A stretch of DNA of 64,000 nt from contig JBAXPV010000005.1 in assembly GCA_037132075.1 (NCBI GenBank), positions 62,001 to 126,000 on the forward strand, given 5' to 3'. Each line of letters starts with the position of its first letter. The stretch's first letter is position 1. The notes under the pieces were generated by a model. It did not search any database. It had not been told where the DNA came from and worked only from the letters and a program-made list of their open reading frames with translations. Both the position numbers and the translations under genes were made by a program. Below, piece after piece: positions 33,593 through 42,197 of the stretch. The DNA is from JBAXPV01 sp037132075 (GTDB taxonomy: Bacteria > Bacteroidota > Bacteroidia > Bacteroidales > CAIXZF01).

Positions 33593-34891
33593 ATGGCATG
33601 TCCTTTATATATCAAGAATACATCTGAATTGAATTATTCCAGGAGCATTTTTATTATTGTTCTAATCATCTTATGTAAAATATCTTTAGCCCAGGCCCCT
33701 GGCAAGGACTTCAAAGATGTCATGCGAAAATGGAAAAATGACACGACCCTGATCCCTGTTGCTGAAATCAATATTGGAAAAACCTATGCCAACTTATTGC
33801 CTATTGTTGGATATGCCCCCGCCAATGGATTTGTACTGGGTAGTGCGGTGAGTTTAATCCGTCTTTTCGGGAAACCACCGACCACGCTGTCTTCCGCCAT
33901 GGTCAATGCACAGATTACTTCTAAAAGACAGATTATTGTTAATGCCCGTTCAAAGGTTTACCTTAATGATAATAAATGGTTTTTGCAGGGAGAATGGCGT
34001 TTCCTTATTTTCAAGCAACCTACCTATGGGCTTGGAATCATTTCACCCAAAGATCAGGATATTGTTATTGGTGTTAATAACCTGCCACAAACACTGGACT
34101 CAATCGCAGAGCCCCTTTCGTACAACCTCATCCGGATTTATGAAGAAGCCGTCAGGCAATTGTTTCATTCACACTACTATGCAGGCATCGGAATCTGCTA
34201 TGATCATCATTTTAACATCGTTGATGAGCGGCTTGACACGCTAAAGTCCAGCCCTGATTATTTTATTTCCAGCCATTATGCCTATTCCTTAAAAAACAAT
34301 TTCGACCCCAAAGGTTATCATGTGGCGGGTATGAAGGTCACCCTTCTGACGGATACCCGTGATAACCTCATCAACTGTTATAAAGGATATTATGTGTCCG
34401 TTTCTATGCTTCACAACCAAAAACTCAACAGGGATTCCCGGAACAGCGACCAGCTTCTTTATGATGCCCGATATTACCTGGATCTGAGCAAAAGCAAACC
34501 CGGCAAGGTCATTGCTTTCTGGAGTTGGGGTAATTTCCTGCTTGCAGGCACCCTGCCCTATCTCGCCCTGCCTTCTATCGGCTGGGATACCTACAACCGC
34601 TCGGGCCGTGGCTATATCCAGGGACGTTACCGCGGGCTGAATTTTTTGTACAATGAGGTTGAATACCGGTTTCCCATCTCCAAAAACGGATTCCTTGGCG
34701 GGGTGGCGTTTGTGAATGCAACCAACGCCAACGATTATGGTGAAAACATCTTTGATAAAACTGCCTTGGGCATGGGAGCCGGACTGAGGTTAAAACTGGA
34801 CAAACGATCCCGTACCAATATCACCATTGACCTGGGTTATGGTGCTGACCGTTCGAGTGGGATTTATATTAATATGCAGGAGATGTTTTAG
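33593..34891 (+). CDS. BamA/TamA (Omp85) family outer-membrane protein
   Basis: 432 residues with a hydrophobic N-terminal export signal (IFIIVLIILCKISLAQ, ~20-35). The remainder is beta-strand rich and ends in Phe (NMQEMF), typical of outer-membrane barrels. The Omp85 signature appears as RGYIQGRYRGLNFLYNEVEY followed by RFPI, the loop-6 (V/I)RG(F/Y) region near residue 340. No POTRA domains are present: only the barrel plus a short N-terminal segment, so it is a short surface-antigen type (D15 family) rather than BamA itself. Likely function is transport or surface exposure of an unknown molecule. Confidence 0.82.
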   Translation: MACPLYIKNTSELNYSRSIFIIVLIILCKISLAQAPGKDFKDVMRKWKNDTTLIPVAEINIGKTYANLLPIVGYAPANGFVLGSAVSLIRLFGKPPTTLSSAMVNAQITSKRQIIVNARSKVYLNDNKWFLQGEWRFLIFKQPTYGLGIISPKDQDIVIGVNNLPQTLDSIAEPLSYNLIRIYEEAVRQLFHSHYYAGIGICYDHHFNIVDERLDTLKSSPDYFISSHYAYSLKNNFDPKGYHVAGMKVTLLTDTRDNLINCYKGYYVSVSMLHNQKLNRDSRNSDQLLYDARYYLDLSKSKPGKVIAFWSWGNFLLAGTLPYLALPSIGWDTYNRSGRGYIQGRYRGLNFLYNEVEYRFPISKNGFLGGVAFVNATNANDYGENIFDKTALGMGAGLRLKLDKRSRTNITIDLGYGADRSSGIYINMQEMF

Positions 34892-34931
34892 GCGTGAGTG
34901 GCGTGAGTAGCGCTACTCAAGATACTCACGA
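34892..34931. repeat. GCGTGAGTRGC palindromic spacer repeat
   Basis: GCGTGAGTGGCGTGAGTAGC followed by a mirror half (GCTACTCAAGATACTCACG) forms a hairpin centred on GAGTAGCGCTACTC at 34905-34918. It directly follows the Omp85 gene stop and may terminate its transcript. Confidence 0.65.
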
Positions 34932-34972
34932 AATAAAAGTTTTATTAACTTAGCAAGCTAAAATCCATCCCT

Positions 34973-36361
34973 ATGTTTCCAGCTCAAATCTATGCCCAAC
35001 GCCGCAACCAACTGAAAAAACTTTTAGGTTCCGGAATCGCCCTGTTTCCTGGCAACCAGGAAGTTGCTTTTAACTACCCTGCCAATACTTATTCATACCG
35101 CCAGGACAGTCATTTCCTTTATTTCTTCGGCCTGAGTCATCCCGGATATGTGGGGGTGATCGACGCTGACAATGACAAAGACTATATCTATGGCAATGAT
35201 GTCGACATTGAAGATATCATCTGGATGGGTAACCAGCCTTTACTTGCTGATCTTGCTGCAGAAGTGGGCGTAAAAGACACAGCACCTTTTGATTACGCAC
35301 CGGCTTTTCTTGCAGAAGCCATGAGTAAGGGACGTAAGATCCATTACCTGCCGCCTTACCGCGGAGAAACGAAAATTGAACTCTCAAGCTGGCTGAATAT
35401 CCCCATTCCAGAATTAAAAAGCCACGCCTCCCTCGACCTCATCAAAGCTGTGATTCAGCTGAAAGAGATCAAGGACACCTATGAAATCGAAGAAATCGAA
35501 AACGCTATTGATGTCGCATGGCTGATGCATACCACCGCTATGAAAATGGCGCACCCAGGTATTAAAGAACAGGAAATTGCCGGAACGATTGAAGGTATCG
35601 CACTGGCGCATGCCGGACCTGTCTCCTTTCCCATCATCCTCAGCATGGATGGCCAGACTTTACACAACCATTCGCATCACAACATCCTCACTGAAGGACG
35701 TATGCTAGTGATCGATGCAGGTTGTGAGACCTTAAGCGGATATTCCAGCGACATCACCCGGACTGTGCCTGTTGGTGGAAAATTCAACACCCGTCAGCGC
35801 GAGATCTACCAGGCTGTCCTGAATGCCAATATGGCGGTGATCGACAACCTGAAACCCGGCATCCGCTATTTCGACATGCATATGCTTGCTGCCCGTACCA
35901 TTACCCGCGACCTCATGGCTATCGGGCTGATGAAGGGTAACCTGGATGATGCTGTTGCTGCAGGAGCGCATACGCTGTTCTTCCCCCACGGCCTCGGTCA
36001 TATGATGGGCATGGATGTTCATGACATGGAAGGATTGGGTGAGAATTATGTAGGCTATGATGAGACGATCCAGCGGGCTACACAGTTCGGTACGGCTTAT
36101 GTCCGTCTTGGCAAAACCCTGAAACCCGGGTTTGTGCTGACAGTTGAGCCGGGATGTTATTTCATTCCCGCGCTGATTGACCAGTTCCGCGCTGAAGGCA
36201 AGTTCATGGATTTTATCAATTACGATAAAGTTGAGACCTACAAGGACTTCGGTGGCATCCGTATTGAAGACGATGTTTTAATTACGGATACAGGGAAGAA
36301 AGTATTAGGAAAGCCAATTCCAAAGACTGTGGAAGAGGTTGAGCGTTTGATGAAGAGGTAG
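34973..36361 (+). CDS. pepP: Xaa-Pro aminopeptidase (aminopeptidase P)
   Basis: 462-residue M24B metallopeptidase removing the N-terminal residue from peptides with proline in second place. N-terminal AMP_N creatinase-like domain (1-170, with GNQEVAFNYPANTYSYRQDS), then the pita-bread catalytic domain. Five metal ligands are visible: Asp pair in VIDAGCETLSGYSSDITRT, His in FPHGLGHMMGMDVHD, Glu in VEPGCYF and Glu in GIRIEDDVLIT. Length matches bacterial PepP. Cytoplasmic, no signal. Stand-alone; a repeat-rich spacer and an IS element follow. Confidence 0.94.
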   Translation: MFPAQIYAQRRNQLKKLLGSGIALFPGNQEVAFNYPANTYSYRQDSHFLYFFGLSHPGYVGVIDADNDKDYIYGNDVDIEDIIWMGNQPLLADLAAEVGVKDTAPFDYAPAFLAEAMSKGRKIHYLPPYRGETKIELSSWLNIPIPELKSHASLDLIKAVIQLKEIKDTYEIEEIENAIDVAWLMHTTAMKMAHPGIKEQEIAGTIEGIALAHAGPVSFPIILSMDGQTLHNHSHHNILTEGRMLVIDAGCETLSGYSSDITRTVPVGGKFNTRQREIYQAVLNANMAVIDNLKPGIRYFDMHMLAARTITRDLMAIGLMKGNLDDAVAAGAHTLFFPHGLGHMMGMDVHDMEGLGENYVGYDETIQRATQFGTAYVRLGKTLKPGFVLTVEPGCYFIPALIDQFRAEGKFMDFINYDKVETYKDFGGIRIEDDVLITDTGKKVLGKPIPKTVEEVERLMKR

Positions 36362-36366
36362 GGTTT

Positions 36367-36497
36367 ATTGTTGCACCTCAGCCCCGGGCCTGATGTCGGT
36401 CATTGCACCTCTGCCCCTTGCTTGTTCTCTGTCATTGCACCTCATCCCCCGGCTCGTTCTCTGTCATTGCACCTCATCCCCCGGCCCCTTCTCCTGA
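36367..36497. repeat. 32-bp tandem units leading into the IS insertion
   Basis: Three 32-bp units starting GTCATTGCACCTC at 36399, 36431 and 36463 and a degenerate one at about 36367. The last unit merges into the left half of the palindrome CCCCTTCTCCTGA that the IS element interrupts. The CACCTCATCCCCCGG part is the complement of the ends of the 58-bp repeats at 38097 and 38191. Confidence 0.85.
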
Positions 36498-36524
36498 ATA
36501 ATGGCGCTAACTTAATAATTATAT

Positions 36525-36532
36525 TATCTTTG
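36525..36532 (+). promoter_or_regulatory. -7 box of the transposase gene
   Basis: TATCTTTG within the left end of the IS, 22 bp before the ATG. Confidence 0.45.
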
Positions 36533-36554
36533 TGGTAACTTAAAACCAAAGATA

Positions 36555-37931
36555 ATGAAACAGAATAGATCATTAGCAATAAGTAGTAAAATACAGGAAT
36601 GTAAAATGGCTAATATAATCGGCTTAATGGAACATGAATTTCCGGTATCTGTTTTACCACTCAAGCAAGAAGGAGGGAAAACAAGAGATCGGGTTTTTAC
36701 TGTTAATAATACATTACTGGCAATGGTTTTAACATCGGTTCAACAGGATAAGACCTTAAAAAATTCAGTTGACTTATTTTATATGGTCCATCAAAAGCAT
36801 ACGATTCAAGCACGAGAGGCACTGAAACAAAGCATAAGGGCTGAAAAACAAGAAGATAGCAAATCAGTTAAGACGGCAGGGCGTCCAAAAACTTATACAA
36901 CACAGTTGCCAAAGAGTTTAGAAAAAGATATATCATTAAACACAGCCGCCTATAGCAAAGCACGAGAACGTGTACCAATAGAATTAACCAAGGAACTGTT
37001 TAAAGCCAGTCGAATTGAACAAGCTGTGAATGCATATACACATTGGAATAATTATCGCGTATTCATTGGGGATGGCACCTATTTGCAAATGCAGGATACT
37101 GAGAGTATCCGAAAAGAATATGAAGTTAAACACAATGGGATAGGCGGTCAAGGGTATCCACAAGGATTACTTGAAGTAATTATAGAGAGAGGAACTGGTC
37201 AGTTGTACGGTTTTGAACTTTCAAACAGGCATGTGAGTGAGTTATCATTATTCTATAAAATGCTTGATGATCTCCCTGAAAAGTCTTTGCTGTTACTTGA
37301 TGATTTGTATAACTGTTTTGAGATTATTACAAAATGCAGGCGTCTGGGTATTGAAATGCTAGTCCCGTCTAAAAGATTTAGAAACTATGAAGTTATAGAA
37401 AAACTGGAAGACGGAGATGAAATTATTAAGATAAAGACCCCTAAAAATAGATCTAAGTGGCTTAATATCAAAGAAAAACATGGCGATATAGTACTAAGAC
37501 GAATACAGTGCAAAAGCCCGGAAGGCATTGATTATGTATTGATAACCACAATATTAGATAAGAATATTACAAAAGAGTCTTTTCAACTCTTGTATTTGAC
37601 CAGATGGGATATTGAAATTGGTATCAGAGAAATTAAAACGGTTATGGACATTAATGTACTCAGGTCTAAAACGCCCGAAATGGCGCTAAAAGAACTTTGT
37701 GTTTCGCTAGCCGCATATAATCTGATAAGAAAAATTATTTACGCAAGCATAAAAGACTTGCCTTTTTTTCCCAAAGAAAATTTCATTCAAAAATTCTATA
37801 CGCATAATCAGGATATTCTTATTGACAAAAAAGGAAGAGTATATAACCAATGGTCCTCTGGTCGTAGAAGAAATGAATCAATTAATATTGAAACAAATAC
37901 TGCAGAAGAGAAAACCAAACAGAAAGTATAA
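36555..37931 (+). CDS. IS4-family DDE transposase
   Basis: 458 residues. The catalytic triad is readable: first Asp in FIGDGTYLQMQDT, second in LLLLDDLYNC, and the Glu in the IS4 signature Y-x2-R-x3-E-x6-K, exactly matched by YLTRWDIEIGIREIK. A helical N-terminal DNA-binding part and a basic C-terminus complete it. No frameshift or stop, so it is probably active. It catalyses cut-and-paste or copy transposition of the surrounding 1497-bp element. Codon use is more AT-rich than the host genes, consistent with recent arrival. Confidence 0.95.
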   Translation: MKQNRSLAISSKIQECKMANIIGLMEHEFPVSVLPLKQEGGKTRDRVFTVNNTLLAMVLTSVQQDKTLKNSVDLFYMVHQKHTIQAREALKQSIRAEKQEDSKSVKTAGRPKTYTTQLPKSLEKDISLNTAAYSKARERVPIELTKELFKASRIEQAVNAYTHWNNYRVFIGDGTYLQMQDTESIRKEYEVKHNGIGGQGYPQGLLEVIIERGTGQLYGFELSNRHVSELSLFYKMLDDLPEKSLLLLDDLYNCFEIITKCRRLGIEMLVPSKRFRNYEVIEKLEDGDEIIKIKTPKNRSKWLNIKEKHGDIVLRRIQCKSPEGIDYVLITTILDKNITKESFQLLYLTRWDIEIGIREIKTVMDINVLRSKTPEMALKELCVSLAAYNLIRKIIYASIKDLPFFPKENFIQKFYTHNQDILIDKKGRVYNQWSSGRRRNESINIETNTAEEKTKQKV

Positions 37932-38096
37932 GAGAATTACTAAACTTGGCAACTATAAAAAATATAAATAATAATACTATGTTAGCGCCATTATTCTCCT
38001 GAAGGAGAAGGGGAGCAGATTGCCGGGAACGTATTGATTAATGCAATTATTGATAAAATTTGAATAAAGTAATATTGAAGAAGTAATAAATCAACA

Positions 38097-38248
38097 ATTT
38101 AGCTGTACCGCACCCCCCTTCTCCTTCAGGAGAAGGGGTCGGGGGATGAGGTGCCACAAAAAAACAAACCGAGAAAGTACAAAATCATTAATTTAGCTGT
38201 ACCGCACCCCCCTTCTCCTTCAGGAGAAGGGGTCGGGGGATGAGGTGC
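38097..38248. repeat. Two identical 58-bp palindrome-containing repeats
   Basis: Copies at 38097-38154 and 38191-38248 are identical base for base, start ATTTAGCTGTACCGC, hold the palindrome CCTTCTCC TTCA GGAGAAGG, and end GGGGGATGAGGTGC. They are separated by 36 bp. The second ends 17 bp before the start codon of the LamG protein gene. The interval 37995-38265 has no gene. Confidence 0.92.
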
Positions 38249-38265
38249 TTCAAAAACCCTAACCC

Positions 38266-39495
38266 ATGAAAAACCTGATCATTATCCTGTTTTTTCTCTT
38301 TTGTTTCGCTGGTCTGAGTCTTGCCCAGCCCTGCCTGCCGAACCCGAATTCGGTGAGTTTTAATGGTGCTTCCTCAGCTGTAAGAATTAACTCAACAGGC
38401 AACCTTGAGATGACTGATGCCATCACCATTGAGGCCTGGGTAAAAGCAAACACCTTTGCCACCTTTCCGACAGGAGGATCTATATTCTGTCACCACTCCT
38501 GGGGAAATTCCAGTTACGGATATGTACTTCGTGCCGGGGGAAGTGGCCAGGTTTCCTTCAACATCGGAGGTGCTGTTGGCGGCAGTCCTGTTGGCTGGCA
38601 GGAAGTGGTAAGTAATACGGGCGCAATTGCTACGGGTACCTGGTATCATGTGGCGGCAACTTTTGACGGAACGGCTTTAAATCTTTATGTCAACGGCAGC
38701 CTGGTTGGCACAACAGCTTTTGCGGGAGAAATCTATCCGTCCATCGGCTATAAACCCCGGATTGGTGCACTATCTGACACTGCCTGGAGCATGAGTCGCT
38801 ACTGGGATGGACTGATTGACGAAGTAAGAGTCTGGCATCGGGCTCTCAGCGTAACAGAGATTGCAGCCGGAATGAATGATCATGTTGATCCGGCCACGGC
38901 ATTAAACCTCGCAGGGTACTGGAGACTGAATGACTCCCCCGGTGCTGTCTGCCAGGATCTGAGCGGTAATGGGAATACGGGAGTTGGCATCAACATTGCC
39001 TGGTCGACGGTAGTCCCATTTAATAATGCGACTCCACCCATTCCTACAGTTACGTTTGTCAGCGGGGCTTTGCATTCCAGCGCGACGACCGGCAACCAGT
39101 GGTATTTTGGGACCAATCTGCTTACCGGAGCGACCCAGCAAAATTATACACCAACCCAATATGGTAATTATACCGTTAAAGTGAGTACGATCAGCGGATG
39201 CTCAAGCACTTCGACCCCGTTTAACTACAACACCACCGGAATTGAATCTCCTAACGCTGCTGAACTTAGCTTTTCTCCGAACCCCGCTCATGAAACACTT
39301 CAAATGAAGGTTCCTGCCGGTTTTTTCGACTCCGAGTTAAGCATTTACAGTCTTAACGGACAATTGCTGATGATGTATCATATTGCAAATATGCAGGTTC
39401 AGACTATTAATATCGAGGCTTTATCTCCCGGAATATACCTGATTCAATGCAAAACCCCGGCTGAATCAAAAATTCAGAAACTGGTGGTTTGGTAA
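38266..39495 (+). CDS. T9SS-secreted LamG-domain protein
   Basis: 409 residues. Signal peptide 1-20 (LIIILFFLFCFAGLSLAQ). LamG/concanavalin-like domain at ~28-235 with the sequence marks ITIEAWVKANT, WYHVAATFDGTALNLYVNG and DGLIDEVRVWHRALS. A short Ig-like or linker segment (WYFGTNLLTGATQQNYTPT) follows, then a type A sorting domain (LSFSPNPAHETLQMKV, IYSLNGQLLMMY, LSPGIYLIQC, QKLVVW). Expected at the cell surface, binding carbohydrates or other polymers; ligand unknown. Stand-alone, 25 bp before the next gene. Confidence 0.88.
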   Translation: MKNLIIILFFLFCFAGLSLAQPCLPNPNSVSFNGASSAVRINSTGNLEMTDAITIEAWVKANTFATFPTGGSIFCHHSWGNSSYGYVLRAGGSGQVSFNIGGAVGGSPVGWQEVVSNTGAIATGTWYHVAATFDGTALNLYVNGSLVGTTAFAGEIYPSIGYKPRIGALSDTAWSMSRYWDGLIDEVRVWHRALSVTEIAAGMNDHVDPATALNLAGYWRLNDSPGAVCQDLSGNGNTGVGINIAWSTVVPFNNATPPIPTVTFVSGALHSSATTGNQWYFGTNLLTGATQQNYTPTQYGNYTVKVSTISGCSSTSTPFNYNTTGIESPNAAELSFSPNPAHETLQMKVPAGFFDSELSIYSLNGQLLMMYHIANMQVQTINIEALSPGIYLIQCKTPAESKIQKLVVW

Positions 39496-39519
39496 TCTTC
39501 AACCGTTTATAGCATTTTC

Positions 39520-40482
39520 GTGAAGGATATCAGCCAAGAGTCGTGGCGACAAGTTTTCATTGACGCCCTGACAGCGTCTTACAAAACCTGCAAATGGCTT
39601 TTGAGCCTGATGATCCCTGTTTCATTCGGGGTATTGCTTCTACAGTATTCCGGCTGGCTGGCGAAGATCTCTGAGTTTCTGAATCCCTTGTTTCATTACC
39701 TGGGACTGTCGGGACAAAGTGCTTTAGTTTTCCTGACCAGCATCTTTCTAAATATATACTCTGCCATTGCTGTAATTACGACTTTAAACCTCACACCCCG
39801 GGAAATCACCATCCTGGCTTTCATGTGCCTCGTCTCCCACAACATCATCGTTGAAGTTCTAATTCTAAAAAAAACCGGCTCCAACGCCCTGAGAATGCTG
39901 TTAATCAGGCTTTTAACAAGCATCATTGGCGCATTAATCCTCAACTACCTTCTCCCAATCACCCCATCACTTCATCACCCCATCACCCCCTCACCCCTTT
40001 CGCCCAGTCACTTAGTCGCCCAGTCCCCCTTCCTCCCAGAGTTAACCCACTGGTCCCTCAACACCCTCGCACTCTCCCTCAAAGTCGTATTCTTCGTCAC
40101 GGGCCTTATGATACTGCAGAAATCACTTGAGAAACTCGGAGTACTTAGCCTGGTGGGGAAAACGCTCGCTCCCTTTTTACGCATCATGGGTTTACCGAAG
40201 GACACCGCCTTTCTCTGGCTGGTGGCTAACGTTCTGGGCCTGGGATACAGTGCCGCGATTATGTTCCAACATGCCGATGATGGTTCTATTTCGCGCAAAG
40301 ACAATGACCTTTTAAATCATCACATTGCAGTCTGCCATTCACTGCTCGAGGATACACTTTTGTTTGTGGCAATTGGTGTTCCGGCGGGGTGGATTACGAT
40401 ACCGAGATTGCTGGCGGCGACGGGGATCGTTTGGACTGTAAGGCTATTTAGTTCCGCAAAACCCTCCAATTCTGAAATCTGA
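39520..40482 (+). CDS. Nucleoside-recognition (Gate) domain membrane protein with repeat-derived insertion
   Basis: 320 residues from a GTG start at 39520; no closer ATG suits. Two halves of a SpmA/SpmB-type Gate domain are recognisable: helices around WLLSLMIPVSFGVLLLQYSG and SALVFLTSIFLNIYSAIAVI in the first, LKVVFFVTGLMILQKSLEKL and AFLWLVANVLGLGYSAAIMF in the second. Between them, at ~147-172, lies a Pro/Ser/His-rich stretch (ITPSLHHPITPSPLSPSH, LVAQSP) encoded by degenerate 8-bp CATCACCC/CAGTCGCC units at 39961-40030. The last five residues and stop (SNSEI) lie in an AATTCTGAA-type repeat. Role: probably transport of a small molecule; not assignable. Confidence 0.78.
   Translation: MKDISQESWRQVFIDALTASYKTCKWLLSLMIPVSFGVLLLQYSGWLAKISEFLNPLFHYLGLSGQSALVFLTSIFLNIYSAIAVITTLNLTPREITILAFMCLVSHNIIVEVLILKKTGSNALRMLLIRLLTSIIGALILNYLLPITPSLHHPITPSPLSPSHLVAQSPFLPELTHWSLNTLALSLKVVFFVTGLMILQKSLEKLGVLSLVGKTLAPFLRIMGLPKDTAFLWLVANVLGLGYSAAIMFQHADDGSISRKDNDLLNHHIAVCHSLLEDTLLFVAIGVPAGWITIPRLLAATGIVWTVRLFSSAKPSNSEI
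39961..40030. repeat. 8-bp CATCACCC/CAGTCGCC array inside a gene
   Basis: Degenerate 8-bp units CATCACCC, CCTCACCC, CAGTCACT, TAGTCGCC and CAGTCCCC in frame within the Gate-domain gene; the later units belong to the family found in nuoF (CAGTCGCC is the complement of GGCGACTG). Confidence 0.75.
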
Positions 40483-40527
40483 ATTCGGAAATCGGAATTT
40501 GGAATTTATATTTCGGAATTCTGAATT
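40468..40527. repeat. AATTCGGAAATCGG-type repeat
   Basis: Short units of the form GAATTCGGAAATCGGAATTT starting within the last codons of the preceding gene. A second patch with AATTCAGAA units lies at 41479-41552, just before the YtxH gene. Confidence 0.75.
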
Positions 40528-40530
40528 AAT

Positions 40531-41442
40531 AAATATAGGTATAGGCGTTTAGGTTTCTTTTTTTTGCTACTTCAACCCATATAAACAAAAGAAATTTTCA
40601 ATTTGGGTCATGGCCTTACCCTGGATTTATTCGTTTAATTTATATATTTTTCCTATACATATCTATTATTCACCGTTATAAAAGTAACGTTGAAACCTCA
40701 AGTCATCCTGAGGGCTAATGTTCTTCAAACAAATCAATATTATTGACGTAATTTTTGTAATTAGCATAATAACAATAGTTTACTAAATTGCGTCAATGGT
40801 AGCAAAACGATTGATAAGCAGGTTCCTCCCTACGGTCGGAATGATTTAAAGCTCTTTGCGAAAAATGGAGGGAGAAATGGCGGCTTCGCCGCCATTTCTC
40901 CCTCCTCCTCTCCTGTAGATAGGCCCGTCATTTCGAGCGAAGCGAGAAACCTCCATATGAAAAAAAAACTGTCATCCTGAGAGCTAATGTTCTTTGAACA
41001 AATCAATATTTATTGAAGCATTTTCGCAATTAGCTTAATAACAACAGTTTACTAAATTGCGTCAATGGTAGCGGAGTCGAAGGACGGTTCCTAAGCCTGA
41101 GTTACGGTTATAATGTTATTTTATTATTTTGATAATCAAATTATTAGCATTACAACAGTCCTCCTTCGACTCCGCTCAGGATGACATGGAGTTCTCAATG
41201 CAATTTAGCATTACATTGAGAAAATATTAATAAATTACGGCTTTTAGGTTTCCCGTTTTTGGTAATTTTAGCCATAGAAACGAGAAACTACAATGTTCCC
41301 TGGATGTATGTCAAACTAAATACAATAGAAGGAATTAATATGGATCCAATCCCCTATATGATCCTGAAAAGGTAGTAATAAATGAGTCGGTTCCTATATA
41401 TAGGGCAATTCAGAGGATCCCTAAACGTCAATACCTATATTT
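40531..41442. repeat. 912-bp non-coding block bounded by 23-bp inverted repeats
   Basis: Near-identical 23-bp termini in opposite orientation (40531-40553, AAATATAGGTATAGGCGTTT..., and 41420-41442) enclose DNA with no convincing gene. Inside are two ~102-bp direct repeats (40702-40803 and 40971-41072, both from GTCATCCTGAG to CAATGGTAGC), a perfect 18-bp-stem hairpin (40867-40884 with 40888-40905), a TTTCGAGCGAAGCGAGAAA element (40931-40949) and the 23-bp motif shared with 338-360. It may be a non-autonomous mobile element or simply a nest of repeats; no transposase-linked ends are known to match. The whole spacer 40483-41590 shows no other coding signal. Confidence 0.6.
40867..40905. repeat. 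Perfect 18-bp stem hairpin
   Basis: GGAGGGAGAAATGGCGGC, loop TTC, and exact complement; GC-rich and not followed by a T-run, so probably a repeat rather than a terminator. Confidence 0.85.
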
Positions 41443-41590
41443 TTAATAATAAATTGTTGGTTTAAATAATTTCGATTTCGAAATTCAGAATCCGTAATTC
41501 AGAACTCAGATTTCAGAATTCAGAATTCAGATATCAGAATCCGATAGCCAGATTTTTTTCGTACATTTAACTCCTCCAAATAAACTCACC

Positions 41591-41833
41591 ATGAGCGACA
41601 ACAACAACTCCAAAATCCTGATGGCCTTTCTGGCCGGGGCAGCCGTAGGGGCAGCGATCGGGTATTTCCTGAACTCCGACAAAAAAGATGAACTGATGGA
41701 AGACCTCAAAGACGGTGCGTCGAAAGTAAAACAAGGCCTCGATGACACCATCGGGAAAGCCAAAGATATTGTGGATGCTTTTAAAGCCGGTGCTAAAGAA
41801 GTTGAAGCTGAAGAAATCAAACCCAATGCCTGA
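41591..41833 (+). CDS. YtxH-domain small protein
   Basis: 80 residues with one N-terminal membrane helix (ILMAFLAGAAVGAAIGYFLN, ~9-28) of the Gly/Ala-zipper type and a charged amphipathic tail (LMEDLKDGASKVKQGLDDTI) with LEA-like repeats, the YtxH layout. Usually stress-linked and membrane-associated. Its end overlaps the following gene by 8 bp, forming a three-gene unit common in Bacteroidota (YtxH, holin-like, small helical protein). Confidence 0.88.
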   Translation: MSDNNNSKILMAFLAGAAVGAAIGYFLNSDKKDELMEDLKDGASKVKQGLDDTIGKAKDIVDAFKAGAKEVEAEEIKPNA

Positions 41834-42197
41834 GCCCATGATTGAACCCGTCAATATCTTTGGAGAGCTGAAACAACTCATCACCGACTATCTGAATGCC
41901 CGGATTGAGCTGTTCAAGCTGGAATCCTATGAGAAGATCGCCAAAGTCACCGCTGTCCTCTTTTCTTCGGTGGTCGTGGCTTTGCTGGCATTTTTCCTCT
42001 TGTTTTTTCTCAGCCTGAGTGCCGGATTTTACTTTGGAAGTCTATTCGACAGCAATGCGCTGGGGTTCCTGTTGATAACCGGAATCTATGTTATTCTTTT
42101 CATGCTTGTCATGTTAAGGCGGAAGGAGTTTTTCGAGAAATTCATCATCAACAGCATCCTGGGTGTGCTGAACAAGAAGGAGGGTGAGGATGAATAA
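41826..42197 (+). CDS. Phage-holin-like (superfamily III type) membrane protein
   Basis: About 123 residues from the ATG at 41826 (MPEPMIEPVN; 41838 also possible). An amphipathic segment (LITDYLNARIELFKLESYEK) precedes two membrane helices (VVVALLAFFLLFFLSLSAGF and ALGFLLITGIYVILFMLVML) and a charged end. Matches the holin-like family of non-phage origin that usually accompanies YtxH genes. A longer upstream frame merely reads through the YtxH gene. Role unknown; envelope stress is likely. Confidence 0.82.
   Translation: MPEPMIEPVNIFGELKQLITDYLNARIELFKLESYEKIAKVTAVLFSSVVVALLAFFLLFFLSLSAGFYFGSLFDSNALGFLLITGIYVILFMLVMLRRKEFFEKFIINSILGVLNKKEGEDE

Larger units (their letters stand above)
36490..38002. 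mobile_element. Complete IS4-family insertion sequence with target duplication
   Basis: The element spans 36498-37994 (1497 bp). Terminal inverted repeats are 14 bp and perfect (ATAATGGCGCTAAC at 36498-36511, complement at 37981-37994), with partial similarity continuing inward. Flanking 8-bp direct repeats TCTCCTGA (36490-36497 and 37995-38002) are the target duplication. Removing the element and one copy restores CCCCTTCTCCTGAAGGAG plus AAGGGG, the same palindrome present twice just downstream, so the insertion hit the centre of a repeat. AT content is clearly higher than in neighbouring genes. One transposase gene, intact, with its own -7 box. Confidence 0.95.

Noticed and set aside
36367..36497. 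CRISPR array
   Set aside because: The 32-bp units are contiguous, without unique spacers, and no cas gene is near.
40560..41400. Very short plus-strand frames such as MDPIPYMILKR at about 41340
   Set aside because: Too short, no ribosome-binding site and no similarity; treated as non-coding.
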